Of a stretch of 64,000 nt of DNA, positions 16,351 to 26,396 are shown piece by piece (the first letter of the stretch is position 1; every line of letters begins with the position of its first letter). Position numbers and translations under genes: made by a program. Under the pieces are notes generated by a model. The model was not told where the DNA came from and searched no databases. It worked only from the letters and a program-made list of their open reading frames with translations. The DNA is from Clostridium sp. (GTDB lineage Bacteria > Bacillota > Clostridia > Lachnospirales > Lachnospiraceae): contig JAISOV010000016.1 of NCBI GenBank assembly GCA_031275405.1, positions 1 through 64,000 on the forward strand, written 5' to 3'.

Positions 16351-18292
16351 CCCAAAGCAGACCCTAATCCTTGCGGCGTCCGGCTTAATCCCCGTGGTGT
16401 GGGTGGCTCTGCTTGCCGCCCCCGCCGTGGCGGGAGGCCTGCCCGATATTCTGCAAAACCTGACGGCGGCGATAGACAATCCATTTCAAATATCATGGTG
16501 CGGGGACAGCTTGAAAACTGTCCTCTTTTTGATTGCCGTCTACGGGTTGGCAATCGGGATAACTCTTTCAACCCGGCGCAACACCCGCCCCCGCGAGGAA
16601 CACGGCTCTGCCAAATGGGGCGAAGCCGCCGCCGTCAACCGCAAGTACGCCGACAGGAAATTCACCGAGAATAAAATCCTCACACAGAATGTCCGAATCG
16701 GCTTTGACGCGCATAAGCACCGCCGCAATCTTAACGTCCTTGTATGCGGCGGCAGCGGCGCGGGCAAGACCCGCTTCTACTGCAAGCCCAACGCCATGAA
16801 TTGCAACACCTCAATGGTGATTTTAGACCCGAAGGGGGAAATCGCCCGCGACACCGGGCATTTGCTGAAAGCAAGCGGCATGGAGGTCAAGGTGCTTGAC
16901 CTTATCAATATGTGGCGCAGCCATTGTTACAATCCGTTTGTCTATCTCAAAGAGGACAACGACGTGCAAAGGCTTGTCACGAACCTGTTTAAGAGTACCA
17001 CGCCCAAAGGGGCGCAGACCCAAGACCCCTTTTGGGACACGGCGGCTTCCATGCTCCTGCTTGCGTTCATTTTCTATCTGAAGTACGAAGCCCCGCCCGA
17101 CGAGCAGAATTTTCCGATGGTGATGGAAATGCTCCGTGCGGGCGAAGTACGCGAGGACGACGATAGCTATCAGTCACCCCTCGATGAACTTTATGACCGT
17201 CTGGAAATGCGAAGCCCCGACCATATCGCGGCCAGGTATTACCGCGACTACCGTTCCGGCTCTGCAAAAACATTGAAGTCAATCCAAATCACTTTGTCCG
17301 CAAGATTAGAAAAATTCAATCTTGACAGCCTTGCCGCCCTCACCGTCACCGATGAACTGGATTTAGAGAGCATCGGGGAAAAACGAACCGCGCTGTTTAT
17401 CATCATACCCGACAATGACAGCAGTTTCAATTTCCTTGTTTCCATTCTCTATACCCAACTGTTTCAGCAGCTCTTTTATTCTGCCGACCACAAGCACGGC
17501 GGGAGTTTACCAATCCATGTGCATTTCCTCATGGACGAGTTTGCGAACGTCAGCCTGCCCGATGATTTTGACAAGATACTTTCGGTCATGCGGTCACGGG
17601 GCGTATCGGTATCCATTGTGCTTCAAAATATGGCTCAGTTAAAGGCTTTGTTTGAAAAACAATGGGAATCCATCGTAGGCAACTGCGACGAGTTTCTGTA
17701 TCTGGGCGGCAACGAGCAATCAACGCACAAATACGTTTCAGAGCTGCTCGGCAAGGAAACGCTGGACACGAACACTTACGGAAAATCCACAGGCAGGAAC
17801 GGCAGCTGGAACACCAACTACCAGAACAGCGGAAGGGAGCTTCTGACCCCCGACGAAGTGCGGATGCTCGACAACCGCCTTGCCCTCCTGTTCCTGCGCG
17901 GGGAGCGCCCGATACTGGATGAGAAGTTTGACCTCCTGCGCCATCCGAACCTACGCGGCACGGCGGACGGTAAAGCCGAACGGTTCATGCACGGAGGGAT
18001 CCAGTCGGTTGCCACTCTCGTCTTTGACGGGGACATCGACCCGGCGAAGCTGCTGGAAATCGTGCTCCCGGAGGGCGAATCCTATGAGCTGCTCTCCGAG
18101 GAAGACCTGGAAACATCATCTGGGCCAAAGGAGGAATCTTATGCGGAAACCGCACAGACAAGACCAGAAACAGAGCCCCTGCAGGGAGCGCCGGAACGCG
18201 GGCGCAGGCGGAAGCCTGCGCACAGCCGCAGCCATCCTGGCCGCGCTCGTGCTGACGGCGGGAACCGGCAGCACGGCGCTGGCGGCATCTGA
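16337..18292 (+). CDS. VirD4/TraG-type coupling protein
   Basis: The 651-residue protein starts with two membrane helices (residues 8-30 and 58-76), then HGSAKWGEA, a Walker A motif GGSGAGKTRF near residue 137 and Walker B HFLMDEFANV near residue 396. VILDPKGEIARDTG is also diagnostic of TraG/VirD4. It recruits the relaxosome to the secretion channel. The last 60 residues overlap the start of the next gene in another frame and are low complexity. Confidence 0.9.
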   Translation: MKRDSPKQTLILAASGLIPVVWVALLAAPAVAGGLPDILQNLTAAIDNPFQISWCGDSLKTVLFLIAVYGLAIGITLSTRRNTRPREEHGSAKWGEAAAVNRKYADRKFTENKILTQNVRIGFDAHKHRRNLNVLVCGGSGAGKTRFYCKPNAMNCNTSMVILDPKGEIARDTGHLLKASGMEVKVLDLINMWRSHCYNPFVYLKEDNDVQRLVTNLFKSTTPKGAQTQDPFWDTAASMLLLAFIFYLKYEAPPDEQNFPMVMEMLRAGEVREDDDSYQSPLDELYDRLEMRSPDHIAARYYRDYRSGSAKTLKSIQITLSARLEKFNLDSLAALTVTDELDLESIGEKRTALFIIIPDNDSSFNFLVSILYTQLFQQLFYSADHKHGGSLPIHVHFLMDEFANVSLPDDFDKILSVMRSRGVSVSIVLQNMAQLKALFEKQWESIVGNCDEFLYLGGNEQSTHKYVSELLGKETLDTNTYGKSTGRNGSWNTNYQNSGRELLTPDEVRMLDNRLALLFLRGERPILDEKFDLLRHPNLRGTADGKAERFMHGGIQSVATLVFDGDIDPAKLLEIVLPEGESYELLSEEDLETSSGPKEESYAETAQTRPETEPLQGAPERGRRRKPAHSRSHPGRARADGGNRQHGAGGI

Positions 18293-18500
18293 CCCTCTGG
18301 CCGTCATCGACAACCTGAGCACCTTCATTTTTGCCCTCATCCGGGCGGTCGGCATCATCATGCTGGGCTTCGGCATCGTCCAGGTCGGGCTGAGCCTCAA
18401 AGGCCACGACCCGGCGCAGCGCGCCAACGGCTTTCTGACCCTGGCAGGCGGCGTCATCGTCACCTTCACCAGGGAGATCCTGGCGCTGATCACCAGTTAA
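18141..18500 (+). CDS. Maff2-like (VirB2-type) membrane protein
   Basis: ATG 18141 has AAAGGAGGA 5 bases upstream and lies inside the 3' end of the coupling protein gene. The 119-residue protein has a signal-like N-terminus (residues 28-50, ending ALAASDP) and two more hydrophobic helices (FIFALIRAVGIIMLGFGIVQ, FLTLAGGVIVTF). This matches the Maff2/PrgF-type small membrane proteins of Gram-positive type IV systems, which occupy the VirB2 position. The 86 bases after it contain GC-rich hairpins before virB6. Confidence 0.75.
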   Translation: MRKPHRQDQKQSPCRERRNAGAGGSLRTAAAILAALVLTAGTGSTALAASDPLAVIDNLSTFIFALIRAVGIIMLGFGIVQVGLSLKGHDPAQRANGFLTLAGGVIVTFTREILALITS

Positions 18501-18586
18501 GTCTGCCATGTACCGGCTTTTTCCCTGGCGCCGCCGGCCGCTGGGGCAATGCCGGCGCAGGACCTTTCTCCAGAAAGGAGGGCCTT

Positions 18587-19417
18587 TTGGACTGGACTAC
18601 CGAAAATTTAGAGAACTCCTTAGGCATCTGGAACCAGAAAATGGCGGAGGTCTTCCAGCTCCTCACCCAGAGCCCCGAAACCTTCAAGGGCGGCGGGATC
18701 TGGAAGGCCATCCTGGACATCCATGGCGCGGTGCAGGCTGTCGGCTTAGGGCTGCTCGTGCTGTTTTTCGTGATCGGCGTGATGAAGACCGTCGGCAGTT
18801 TCGCGCAGCTCAAACGCCCCGAAACTGCGGTAAAGGTACTGATCCGCTTCGTTCTCGCCAAAGCCGCCGTGACCCACGGGCTGGAACTCATGACGGCGCT
18901 GTTCTCTGTCGCGCAGGGCCTGGCCGCAAGGATCATGACGGCGGCGGGCTTTGCCGGGGCGGACGAGAGCGTCCTGCCGGAGGGCATCAAGGATGCTGTC
19001 GGCAGCACGGGCTTTCTTCACAGCATACCTCTATGGGCTGTGTCATTGATCGGCTGCCTGCTTATCACGCTGCTCAGCTTTACCATGATCATGTCCGTGT
19101 ACGGGAGATTCTTCAGGCTCTATCTGTACACGGCCATCGCCCCCGTCCCGCTTGCGTCCTTTGCGGGAGAGCCCACAAGCAGCATGGGGAAAGCCTTTGT
19201 GAAGTCCTATGCGGCGGTCTGTTTAGAGGGCGCGGTCGTCGTGCTTGCCTGCATTATCTTTTCCCTGTTCGCGTCCGCGCCCCCGGTGGTTGACCCCAAT
19301 GCGGCGGCGGTGACACAGGTATGGGCGTATGTGGGCGAACTCATCTTTAATATGCTCGTTTTGGTCGGCGCGGTCAAAATGGCAGACAGATTAGTCCGTG
19401 AAATGCTCGGACTTTAA
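18587..19417 (+). CDS. VirB6/TrbL-like conjugal channel protein
   Basis: A TTG at 18587 follows AAAGGAGGG at 18574-18582 and gives MDWTTENLENSLGIW, the usual N-terminus of the family. The 276-residue protein has five or six membrane segments, including AVGLGLLVLFFVIGVM and LWAVSLIGCLLITLLSFTM. It corresponds to the CD0411-like/TrbL proteins that form the polytopic VirB6 component. Confidence 0.75.
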   Translation: MDWTTENLENSLGIWNQKMAEVFQLLTQSPETFKGGGIWKAILDIHGAVQAVGLGLLVLFFVIGVMKTVGSFAQLKRPETAVKVLIRFVLAKAAVTHGLELMTALFSVAQGLAARIMTAAGFAGADESVLPEGIKDAVGSTGFLHSIPLWAVSLIGCLLITLLSFTMIMSVYGRFFRLYLYTAIAPVPLASFAGEPTSSMGKAFVKSYAAVCLEGAVVVLACIIFSLFASAPPVVDPNAAAVTQVWAYVGELIFNMLVLVGAVKMADRLVREMLGL

Positions 19418-19435
19418 GAATGGAGGCAGGCTCTG

Positions 19436-19726
19436 ATGGACAGCAGCGGATCTTTTTACAAGGAAGGACTGAGAAGACCTTTGGAGGAAATCAGGGAGGA
19501 TATATTTTTTAGGGCAGGCGGTTTTCAGAAGGAAGCATGGTACGGCGGTTTTTCAGCCTATATCCGGCTTGGGATCTGTCAGCCGTCCCCCGGTCACGCC
19601 TTAGAGGTACAGAAGGCATTAAAAAGAATGGGCTATTCTACGCGCACGTCTGAGAACAAAGGGAAAACCTATATTCTGCCCGGCACAGAGAGCCGGAGCG
19701 ATGAAAAGAGCAGCTTATGGAAGTGA
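19436..19726 (+). CDS. Hypothetical protein between virB6-like and prgI (96 aa)
   Basis: The 96-residue product has no signal peptide or membrane helix. It contains KEAWYGGFSAYIRLGI and a Ser/Thr/Lys-rich C-terminus. It starts 18 bases after the VirB6-like gene and overlaps the PrgI gene by 10 bases, so it is in the operon. I do not recognise the family. Confidence 0.5.
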   Translation: MDSSGSFYKEGLRRPLEEIREDIFFRAGGFQKEAWYGGFSAYIRLGICQPSPGHALEVQKALKRMGYSTRTSENKGKTYILPGTESRSDEKSSLWK

Positions 19727-20088
19727 AAATCAACAAAGAAATCCGCAATTATACCGAATCCATGTTTTTCGGGCTTTCGCTGCGGCAATGTATCTTTTCC
19801 GTCCTTGCCCTCGGCGCCGCCGTAGGTATTTTCTTTGGACTCCGCGGCCACCTCGGCACGGAAACCGTGTCCTGGGTGTGCATCCTCGGCGCCGCTCCGT
19901 TCGCGGCGATGGGTTTCATCACCTACCACGGCATGACGGCGGAACAGTTCGCGTGGGCGTGGCTCAGGTCTGAAATCCTCATGCCCAAGCATCTGGCCTT
20001 TCAGCCCACGAACATCTACTACGAAGCGGCCCGGCCGCTTATGGAAAATCCAAAAAAGAAGGCGGTGGAACGTGCTAAGGACTCTTAA
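19717..20088 (+). CDS. prgI: PrgI-like (VirB3) membrane protein
   Basis: The 123-residue protein begins MEVKINKEIRNYTESMFFGLSLRQ, the recognisable PrgI opening, followed by two membrane helices and a cytoplasmic tail (MTAEQFAWAWLRSEILMP). PrgI is the VirB3 equivalent that partners VirB4. The stop overlaps the VirB4-like start by 17 bases. Confidence 0.85.
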   Translation: MEVKINKEIRNYTESMFFGLSLRQCIFSVLALGAAVGIFFGLRGHLGTETVSWVCILGAAPFAAMGFITYHGMTAEQFAWAWLRSEILMPKHLAFQPTNIYYEAARPLMENPKKKAVERAKDS

Positions 20089-22486
20089 GACATGGTCCAG
20101 GGAAAACAAAGAGCGGTTCAAAGTGCCGAAAGGCGTACAGGAAATCATCCCCATCCAGGCGATCTACGAGGACGGGATCTTTCTTGTCCGCAGGGCAAAC
20201 CTCTCTGGCGGGAACAAATACAGCAAGACCTGGAAATTCACGGACATCAACTATGCCGTGGCAAGCCGCGAGGACAAGGAGAGTATGTTTTTGGATTACT
20301 CCGAACTCTTGAACTCCCTTGATTCCGGCGCGGCGGCGAAAATCAGTATCCGCGCAAGCCGCCTTTCCAAAGCGGACTATGAAGCCAATATCCTGATCCC
20401 CCTGACGGGCGAAGGACTGGACAGATACCGCCGCGAACTCAACGCCCTGCTCCTGAAAAAGGCGACGGAAAGCGACGCCATTGTGCTTGACAAGACGATC
20501 ACCATCTCCGTCTGCAGGAAGAATATCGGAGAAGCACGGGCGTACTTTGCCCGCGTGGGCGCGGGCTTAGCTGCCCACTTCTCCCGTCTTGGGTCTGAAT
20601 GCTCCGGGCTTTGCGTCCAGGAAAGGCTGGAAATCCTCTACCGCTTTTCCCATCCGGAAAGAGAGGAAAGCTTTCCGTTCGATATGCATGCGGCTATGCA
20701 GCGCGGGCACAGCTTCAAGGACTATCTCTGCCCCGATTCCATGGAATTTGACAGGAACTTCTTTAAGATCGGCGAACACTACGGCCGGGTGCTGTTCCTG
20801 AAAGAGTACGCTTCCTTCATCAAGGATACCATGGTCGCGGATCTGGCCGATCTCAGCCAGAACATGACCCTCTCCATCGACATCCGGCCCGTCCCGATGG
20901 AAGAAGCCGTGCGCGAGGTGGAAAAGCGTGTGCTGGGCGTGGAAACCAATATCACCAACTGGCAGCGCAGGCAGAACAGCAGCAGCAATTTCAGCGCGAT
21001 AGTCCCTTATGATATGGAGCAGCAGCGCAAGGAAAGCCGCGAGTTTCTGGACGACATCACAAGCCGCGACCAGTACATGATGTTTGCCACGGTCACGATC
21101 GTCCACACGGCGGCGACCAAAGAACAGCTTGATACGGACACGGAAGCGCTCCTGTCCACGGCGCAGGAAAACCGCTGCCAGATCGCCCCGCTGGCCTTCC
21201 AGCAGCTTGACGGCCTGCATACCGTCCTGCCGTTCGGACACACGAAGATCCAGGCGGTGCGTACCCTCACCACGGAAAGCCTTGCCGTCTTAATGCCGTT
21301 CAAGGTGCAGGAGGTACAGGACCGTGGCGGCATCTATTTCGGGCAGAATGCTGTCTCCCACAACCTCATCATGTGCCGGAAAGAACATCTCCTGAACCCG
21401 AACTCTTTCCGGCTCGGTGTCCCCGGCTCGGGGAAATCGTTCGGCGCGAAAATGGAGCTTGTCATGATTGCGCTCATGTTCCCCGACGACGATATCCTGG
21501 TCTGCGACCCGGAAAACGAGTATTCGGCTCTGCTCAAAGCCCTCGGCGGCGAAGTCATCCGGATCGCGGCGGGAAGCGACGACCACATCAACGCGATGGA
21601 CATGGTGGAGGGCTACGGAGAGGGTGCCGATCCCGTGATCGACAAGAGCGAGTTTGTCTGCTCGCTCTTTGAGCAGCTGGACCAAGGCGGCCTGGCGCCG
21701 GAAGAAAAGAGTATCATTGACCGCTGTGTCCGCCATGTCTATGAAAATTATAAACGGGAAAGGAGGAGCGACGCAGCGGACGGGCTTTCGCCGCAAGGCG
21801 GAAGCGAAGAAGACGAAGCCTGCGGCGGCAGGCTTCCGACCCTTGCGGTGCTGCGCGAGGACCTCCTGGAACAGCCGGAGCCGGAGGCCAAACGCCTTGC
21901 CCTCAAAATGGAGCTTTTCACGGACGGGAGCCTCAACGCTTTCGCCCACAGGACCAACGTGGATGTCCGCAGCCGCCTGATCGACTACAACATCATGGAC
22001 CTGGGCAGGCAGCTGAAAACAATGGGCCTCCTGGTCATCACCGACGCCATGCTCAACCGCGTGACCGAGAACTGGCGGCGCGGAAAGCGGACGCATATCT
22101 TCCTCGATGAGTTCCACGTCGTCTTTGAAAATGAGTACAGCGGGGCTTTTTTCAATTCCGCCTGGCGGCGTTTCCGCAAGAGGAACGGCTACCCCACGGG
22201 CATCACGCAGAATGTGGAATATCTGCTGGATTCCGTTCTAGCAAGCACCATGCTCTCCAATTCGGAGTTTATCGTCATGCACAGCCAGGCGGCGGCCGAC
22301 CGCGGCAAACTGGCGCAGCTTCTGGGTATCTCAGACGCGCAGATGGACTATATCACCAACGCCCGCGAGGGCGAGGGGCTTATCCGGCTCGGCAGCGCCA
22401 TCGTGCCTTTCATCAACCGGTTTGACAAAAGCACGGAGCTATACAGGCTGATGACCACGAAGCCGGAAGAATCGGTTATCAGCTGA
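20072..22486 (+). CDS. VirB4/TraC-type conjugation ATPase
   Basis: The 804-residue protein has an N-terminal CagE/TrbE-like region, a Walker A motif GVPGSGKS at about residues 448-455 and Walker B HIFLDEFHVVFE near residue 675. The stretch DILVCDPENEYSALLKALGG is typical of Gram-positive VirB4 (TcpF/PrgJ). It energises assembly of the transfer channel. A Lys/Arg/Glu-rich insertion lies near residues 565-590 (RRSDAADGLSPQGGSEEDEA). Confidence 0.9.
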   Translation: MLRTLKTWSRENKERFKVPKGVQEIIPIQAIYEDGIFLVRRANLSGGNKYSKTWKFTDINYAVASREDKESMFLDYSELLNSLDSGAAAKISIRASRLSKADYEANILIPLTGEGLDRYRRELNALLLKKATESDAIVLDKTITISVCRKNIGEARAYFARVGAGLAAHFSRLGSECSGLCVQERLEILYRFSHPEREESFPFDMHAAMQRGHSFKDYLCPDSMEFDRNFFKIGEHYGRVLFLKEYASFIKDTMVADLADLSQNMTLSIDIRPVPMEEAVREVEKRVLGVETNITNWQRRQNSSSNFSAIVPYDMEQQRKESREFLDDITSRDQYMMFATVTIVHTAATKEQLDTDTEALLSTAQENRCQIAPLAFQQLDGLHTVLPFGHTKIQAVRTLTTESLAVLMPFKVQEVQDRGGIYFGQNAVSHNLIMCRKEHLLNPNSFRLGVPGSGKSFGAKMELVMIALMFPDDDILVCDPENEYSALLKALGGEVIRIAAGSDDHINAMDMVEGYGEGADPVIDKSEFVCSLFEQLDQGGLAPEEKSIIDRCVRHVYENYKRERRSDAADGLSPQGGSEEDEACGGRLPTLAVLREDLLEQPEPEAKRLALKMELFTDGSLNAFAHRTNVDVRSRLIDYNIMDLGRQLKTMGLLVITDAMLNRVTENWRRGKRTHIFLDEFHVVFENEYSGAFFNSAWRRFRKRNGYPTGITQNVEYLLDSVLASTMLSNSEFIVMHSQAAADRGKLAQLLGISDAQMDYITNAREGEGLIRLGSAIVPFINRFDKSTELYRLMTTKPEESVIS

Positions 22487-22545
22487 TCCTCTGCAGGATA
22501 GCCGCCTTGTGGCAGCGGCAGAAAAGACTGGAGGTGAGGAACCGG

Positions 22546-24366
22546 GTGGCTGACATTAAGACCAAAAACACGGCCAGGGACATCAAGGTATCGGATCGCG
22601 CCGCCAGGGTGGGTACCTACATGAAAAATGCCGCCGGGCGCATCAAAGGCGCGGCTGAATCTGCGGACAGCCAGTCCGAACGGACGCAGGAGGCGGGCTG
22701 TCACTCTCCGTCCGGGTATGCCATCGGGCGCGTTTCAAGCGGGGCGCGTACCACAGCAGAAACGGCGGTGAAGTCGGCGGCAGCTGCGGCTGACAGCATG
22801 AATAAGGCAAAACAGCAGTCTGAAAACGCCAGACAGCAACTGCCAAAAGCGAGGAAACAGGCGGCGGAGCAAGCCAGACAGACGGCAAAAAAGGCGCAGA
22901 AAACCGCTAAAGACCTCAAAGGCAGAGCCGACCAAGCGCGGCAAACCGCCAATAAAGCGCAAAAATCCGTACAGGAAGCCAAGCAAACACTAATCCGCAC
23001 CCGTCAATCCGTCCGGCAGACCACGGAAGCGGCACGGAAAACTATAAAAACGAGCGGACGCGCCGAAAAAGGAATCAAGCAATCCGTAAAAGCTGTTAAG
23101 GCTACCGGGAAGAACAGCGTAAAAGCCGCTAAAAAAGGCGTGAAAACGGCACAGCAGACGGCGAAAGTTGCCGCCAAGACCGCAAAATATGCGGCAATCG
23201 CGGCGAAACGCGCTGAACAGGCCGCCCGCGCCGCTACAAAAGCGGCAATTAAAGCCGCCAAAGTTGCGACCCGTGTGGTGATTGCCACTGTCAAGGCGAT
23301 TATCGCTGCGACAAAAGCCCTCATTTCCGCGATAGCGGCGGGCAGTTGGGTTGCCGTGGTGATCGTCCTTATTACCTGTATGATTGGACTGCTTGCCGGT
23401 TCTGCCTTCGGGATTTTCTTTTCCGGTGAGGATTCCGGCAGCGGCCACACTATGCCGATGGCGATACAGGAAATCAATGGGGGATACGCCGACAAGATCA
23501 CGGAAATCCGAAACAGCAACGCCCACGGCGGTGTCCAGATGTCCGGCACACGCGCCGAGTGGAAAGAGGTACTGGCGGTGTATGCCGTCAAGGTCAACAC
23601 CGACCCCGACAGCGCGCAGGACGTCGCCGCGATGGACGAGGGCAAAAAGGAGCTTCTCCGTTCCGTATTTTGGGATATGAATACCATCAGCTGCCGCACC
23701 GAAACCAAAGAAGTCACGGAAGTGACCGCAGAGGATGACGGCAACGAGGACTCCACTTCCACCGACACCACCGGCGCCAAGACCATCCTCTATATCACTG
23801 TGTCCCACAAGGCCGCTGACGAAATGGCGGCGCGGTACGGCTTTAACGCCGAGCAGAAAGCGCAGCTTGCCGAGCTGCTCTCCGACGAATACGCCGGCCT
23901 GTGGAGCGCGGTACTTTACGGAACCCGCAATGGAAGCAGCGATATTGTGGCGGTTGCCGCGGCTCAAATCGGCAATGTGACCGGCGAGCCGTATTGGAGT
24001 TGGTACGGTTTTGACAGCCGCGTGGAATGGTGCGCAGCCTTTGTGTCATGGTGCGCCAACGAGTGCGGTTATATCGACGCGGGCATCATCCCACGTTTTG
24101 CCTCCTGCCAGTCACAGGGCATCCCGTGGTTCACCGAGCGCGGACTGTATCAGACGGATAATGGATATCTCCCCAGACCCGGCGACATCATCTTTTTCGA
24201 CTGGGAGCAGGACGGATACAGCGACCATGTGGGAATTGTGGAGTATGCCGAGGGCGGGACCGTCCACACGCTCGAAGGGAACGCAGGCGCCGACGGTGCT
24301 GTGATGAGGCACAGCTACCGCTTAAGCAGCGCCGCCATCTGCGGCTATGGAGCCGCAGGCATGTAA
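22546..24366 (+). CDS. CHAP-domain peptidoglycan hydrolase (CD1108-like, VirB1/VirB8 position)
   Basis: GTG 22546 is preceded by GGAGGTGAGG with a 6-base spacer. The 606-residue protein has a long Lys/Ala/Gln-rich repetitive N-terminus (residues 60-260), one membrane helix near 265-290, an extracytoplasmic VirB8-like middle, and a C-terminal CHAP/NlpC-P60 domain with catalytic Cys in WCAAFVSWC (about residue 494) and His in DHVGIVEY (about 558). It would open the cell wall for the conjugation channel. Confidence 0.85.
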   Translation: MADIKTKNTARDIKVSDRAARVGTYMKNAAGRIKGAAESADSQSERTQEAGCHSPSGYAIGRVSSGARTTAETAVKSAAAAADSMNKAKQQSENARQQLPKARKQAAEQARQTAKKAQKTAKDLKGRADQARQTANKAQKSVQEAKQTLIRTRQSVRQTTEAARKTIKTSGRAEKGIKQSVKAVKATGKNSVKAAKKGVKTAQQTAKVAAKTAKYAAIAAKRAEQAARAATKAAIKAAKVATRVVIATVKAIIAATKALISAIAAGSWVAVVIVLITCMIGLLAGSAFGIFFSGEDSGSGHTMPMAIQEINGGYADKITEIRNSNAHGGVQMSGTRAEWKEVLAVYAVKVNTDPDSAQDVAAMDEGKKELLRSVFWDMNTISCRTETKEVTEVTAEDDGNEDSTSTDTTGAKTILYITVSHKAADEMAARYGFNAEQKAQLAELLSDEYAGLWSAVLYGTRNGSSDIVAVAAAQIGNVTGEPYWSWYGFDSRVEWCAAFVSWCANECGYIDAGIIPRFASCQSQGIPWFTERGLYQTDNGYLPRPGDIIFFDWEQDGYSDHVGIVEYAEGGTVHTLEGNAGADGAVMRHSYRLSSAAICGYGAAGM

Positions 24367-24394
24367 CGGCACAGGGACATGGCAGGGACGGCAG

Positions 24395-24430
24395 GCCCCG
24401 GCAGGGCGGGAAAGGCAGTGCCGCCGGGGC
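24395..24430 (+). promoter_or_regulatory. Hairpin upstream of the parA ribosome binding site
   Basis: GCCCCGGC (24395-24402) and GCCGGGGC (24423-24430) form a perfect 8-bp stem that ends right before AGAAAGGAGA. There is no T tract, so it is more likely to shape mRNA stability or translation of parA than to terminate. Confidence 0.45.
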
Positions 24431-24450
24431 AGAAAGGAGATTTCTGGACC

Positions 24451-25332
24451 ATGAGAGAAGAGATTCCTGCGAAAGGAAAGGACGGGATGGAACTGGGTAC
24501 GCGCCGCGTGTATGCGGTCGCGAACCAGAAGGGCGGCGTGGGCAAGTCCGCCACAAGCACGAACCTGGGCATCGGGCTGGCGCGGCAGGGCAGGAAGGTC
24601 CTGATCGTCGATCTGGACAGCCAGGCATCCCAGACCGTGTCGCTTGGCTGGAAACAGCCGGAGGAATTGCCTGTTACCGTCGCGACACAACTCGGAAAGG
24701 TTGTGGCGAACAAACCCATTGACCCGCAGGATGGTATCCTGCACCACAGCGAAGATATTGACCTGATACCGTCCAGTATTGAGCTGTCAGGACTTGAAAT
24801 GCGGATGGTCAACGCCATGAGCCGCGAGTCTGTGCTGAAAAGCTATCTTGCGGAATTACGGCGCGACTATGATGTCATTGTCTTAGACTGCCCGCCGACG
24901 CTGGGCATGATGACGGTCAACGCCCTTGCCGCCGCCGACCGCGTGATTGTGCCTGTCCAGCCGGAGTATCTGTCCGTGATCGGCATGACCCAGCTGTTTG
25001 ACACCGTGGCGCTCGTCAAAAAGCAGATCAACCCCGCCTTGCAGGTAGAGGGCGTCCTGGTTACCCTCGCCAATATGCGGACAAATCTGGCGAAAAATAC
25101 GCTGGAGATACTCCGTCAGGCATACGGCGGTAAAATCCGCATCTTCCCACACCCCGTCCCCTATTCAACCAAAGTAAAGGAAGCGAGCGCGGCGGGCAGG
25201 AGCATTTTCGCCTATGACCCCAAAGGCGCGGCGGCATATGCCTACGGCGAACTTGTAAAGGAGGTGGAACGCAATGGCAGACAAATCGGGGCAGACGTTC
25301 GAGCTGCCAAAAAAGCAGAGCTTAGTCGCTGA
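24451..25332 (+). CDS. parA: ParA-family partition ATPase
   Basis: ATG 24451 follows AGAAAGGAGA. The 293-residue protein has the deviant Walker A motif NQKGGVGKSATS near residue 26, VLIVDLDSQASQT, and VIVLDCPPTLG, all diagnostic of ParA/Soj. It overlaps parB by 59 bases. In ICEs, ParAB modules stabilise the excised circular form. Confidence 0.88.
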   Translation: MREEIPAKGKDGMELGTRRVYAVANQKGGVGKSATSTNLGIGLARQGRKVLIVDLDSQASQTVSLGWKQPEELPVTVATQLGKVVANKPIDPQDGILHHSEDIDLIPSSIELSGLEMRMVNAMSRESVLKSYLAELRRDYDVIVLDCPPTLGMMTVNALAAADRVIVPVQPEYLSVIGMTQLFDTVALVKKQINPALQVEGVLVTLANMRTNLAKNTLEILRQAYGGKIRIFPHPVPYSTKVKEASAAGRSIFAYDPKGAAAYAYGELVKEVERNGRQIGADVRAAKKAELSR

Positions 25333-26236
25333 ACTGTTCACGACGCAGGAGGAGCGCGACGACGACAGGCGAGAGAAGGTTCTGGATATTCCTCTTGCCG
25401 AGATTGACGATTTTCCCGACCACCCCTTTCAGGTAAAAAACGATGAAGCCATGCAGAGCATGGCGGAAAGCGTGAAAACCGTTGGCGTTCAAACTCCCGC
25501 GATCGCGCGGCAGAAGGAGGATGGCCGGTACGAGCTGATCAGCGGACACCGCCGCAGAATGGCGGCAACGCTGGCAGGGCTTGAAACCATGCCGCTTATC
25601 GTGCGCGGCCTTTCCCGCGATGAGGCGATTATCGCAATGGTGGACGCGAATTTACAGCGGGAAACCATTCTGCCAAGCGAAAAGGCGTTGTCCTACAAGA
25701 TGAAAATGGACGCAATGAAACGGCAAGGACAGCGAACAGATTTAACTTCATCCCCACTGGGGATGAAGTCACAGGGAAAGCAATCGCTTGACGAATTGGG
25801 GGAACAAGTAGGAGAAAGCCGCAACCAAATTCACCGTTATATCCGCCTGACGGAGCTGATCCCACAGATCCTGCGGATGGTAGATGAGAACAGAATCGCA
25901 CTCCGCCCTGCTGTAGAGCTTTCGTATCTGGAAAACGAAATGCAGGAAATGGTGTTGGAGGCAATGGATTTTGAAGACCGCACACTCTCTCACGCTCAGA
26001 CAATCAAAATGCGGGGGTTTGCGGCAAAAGGAATGCTCGACAAGAATGTCATCGCCTCTATCATGCAGGAGGACAAGGGCAGCCAGAAAGAGCAGTTCAA
26101 AATCCCGCGAGAAAAGCTGAGCAAGTTCTTCTCCCCCTCAACCCCGTCCGCCAAGATGGAGGAAACCATCATCAAGGCACTGGAGCTTTGGCGCAGGCGT
26201 GAGCAGGACCGTGGCGCAAGGCAAAGCCCCAGATAA
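25274..26236 (+). CDS. parB: ParB/RepB/Spo0J-family partition protein
   Basis: The 320-residue protein has the ParB N-terminal nuclease-like domain (IPLAEIDDFPDHPFQV, ELISGHRRRMAA) and a helix-turn-helix region (LDELGEQVGESRNQIHRYIRLTEL) that binds the centromere-like site. It overlaps parA and forms the partition operon. The parS site was not located. Confidence 0.88.
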   Translation: MADKSGQTFELPKKQSLVAELFTTQEERDDDRREKVLDIPLAEIDDFPDHPFQVKNDEAMQSMAESVKTVGVQTPAIARQKEDGRYELISGHRRRMAATLAGLETMPLIVRGLSRDEAIIAMVDANLQRETILPSEKALSYKMKMDAMKRQGQRTDLTSSPLGMKSQGKQSLDELGEQVGESRNQIHRYIRLTELIPQILRMVDENRIALRPAVELSYLENEMQEMVLEAMDFEDRTLSHAQTIKMRGFAAKGMLDKNVIASIMQEDKGSQKEQFKIPREKLSKFFSPSTPSAKMEETIIKALELWRRREQDRGARQSPR

Positions 26237-26264
26237 GGAAACCGCATAAAATGAGGGATTGAAA

Positions 26265-26390
26265 ATGGACGCAAACAAGTACGGTCATTATTTTAAGGGC
26301 CATGATGAAGCAAAAACCGATATGCACGACAGGGCCGCTAAAGAACAGTTGCGTTTGGACAGCAAAAAGCGTGACGATAAAGGGCGGTGA
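26265..26390 (+). CDS. Small charged protein (41 aa)
   Basis: ATG 26265 to TGA 26390 encodes MDANKYGHYFKGHDEAKTDM and a Lys/Arg/Asp-rich end. It fits the tight spacing between parB and the next gene (28 bases after parB). The upstream AGGGATTGAA is a weak ribosome binding site. The function is unknown and the call rests on frame, spacing and composition. Confidence 0.4.
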   Translation: MDANKYGHYFKGHDEAKTDMHDRAAKEQLRLDSKKRDDKGR

Positions 26391-26396
26391 CAGCGC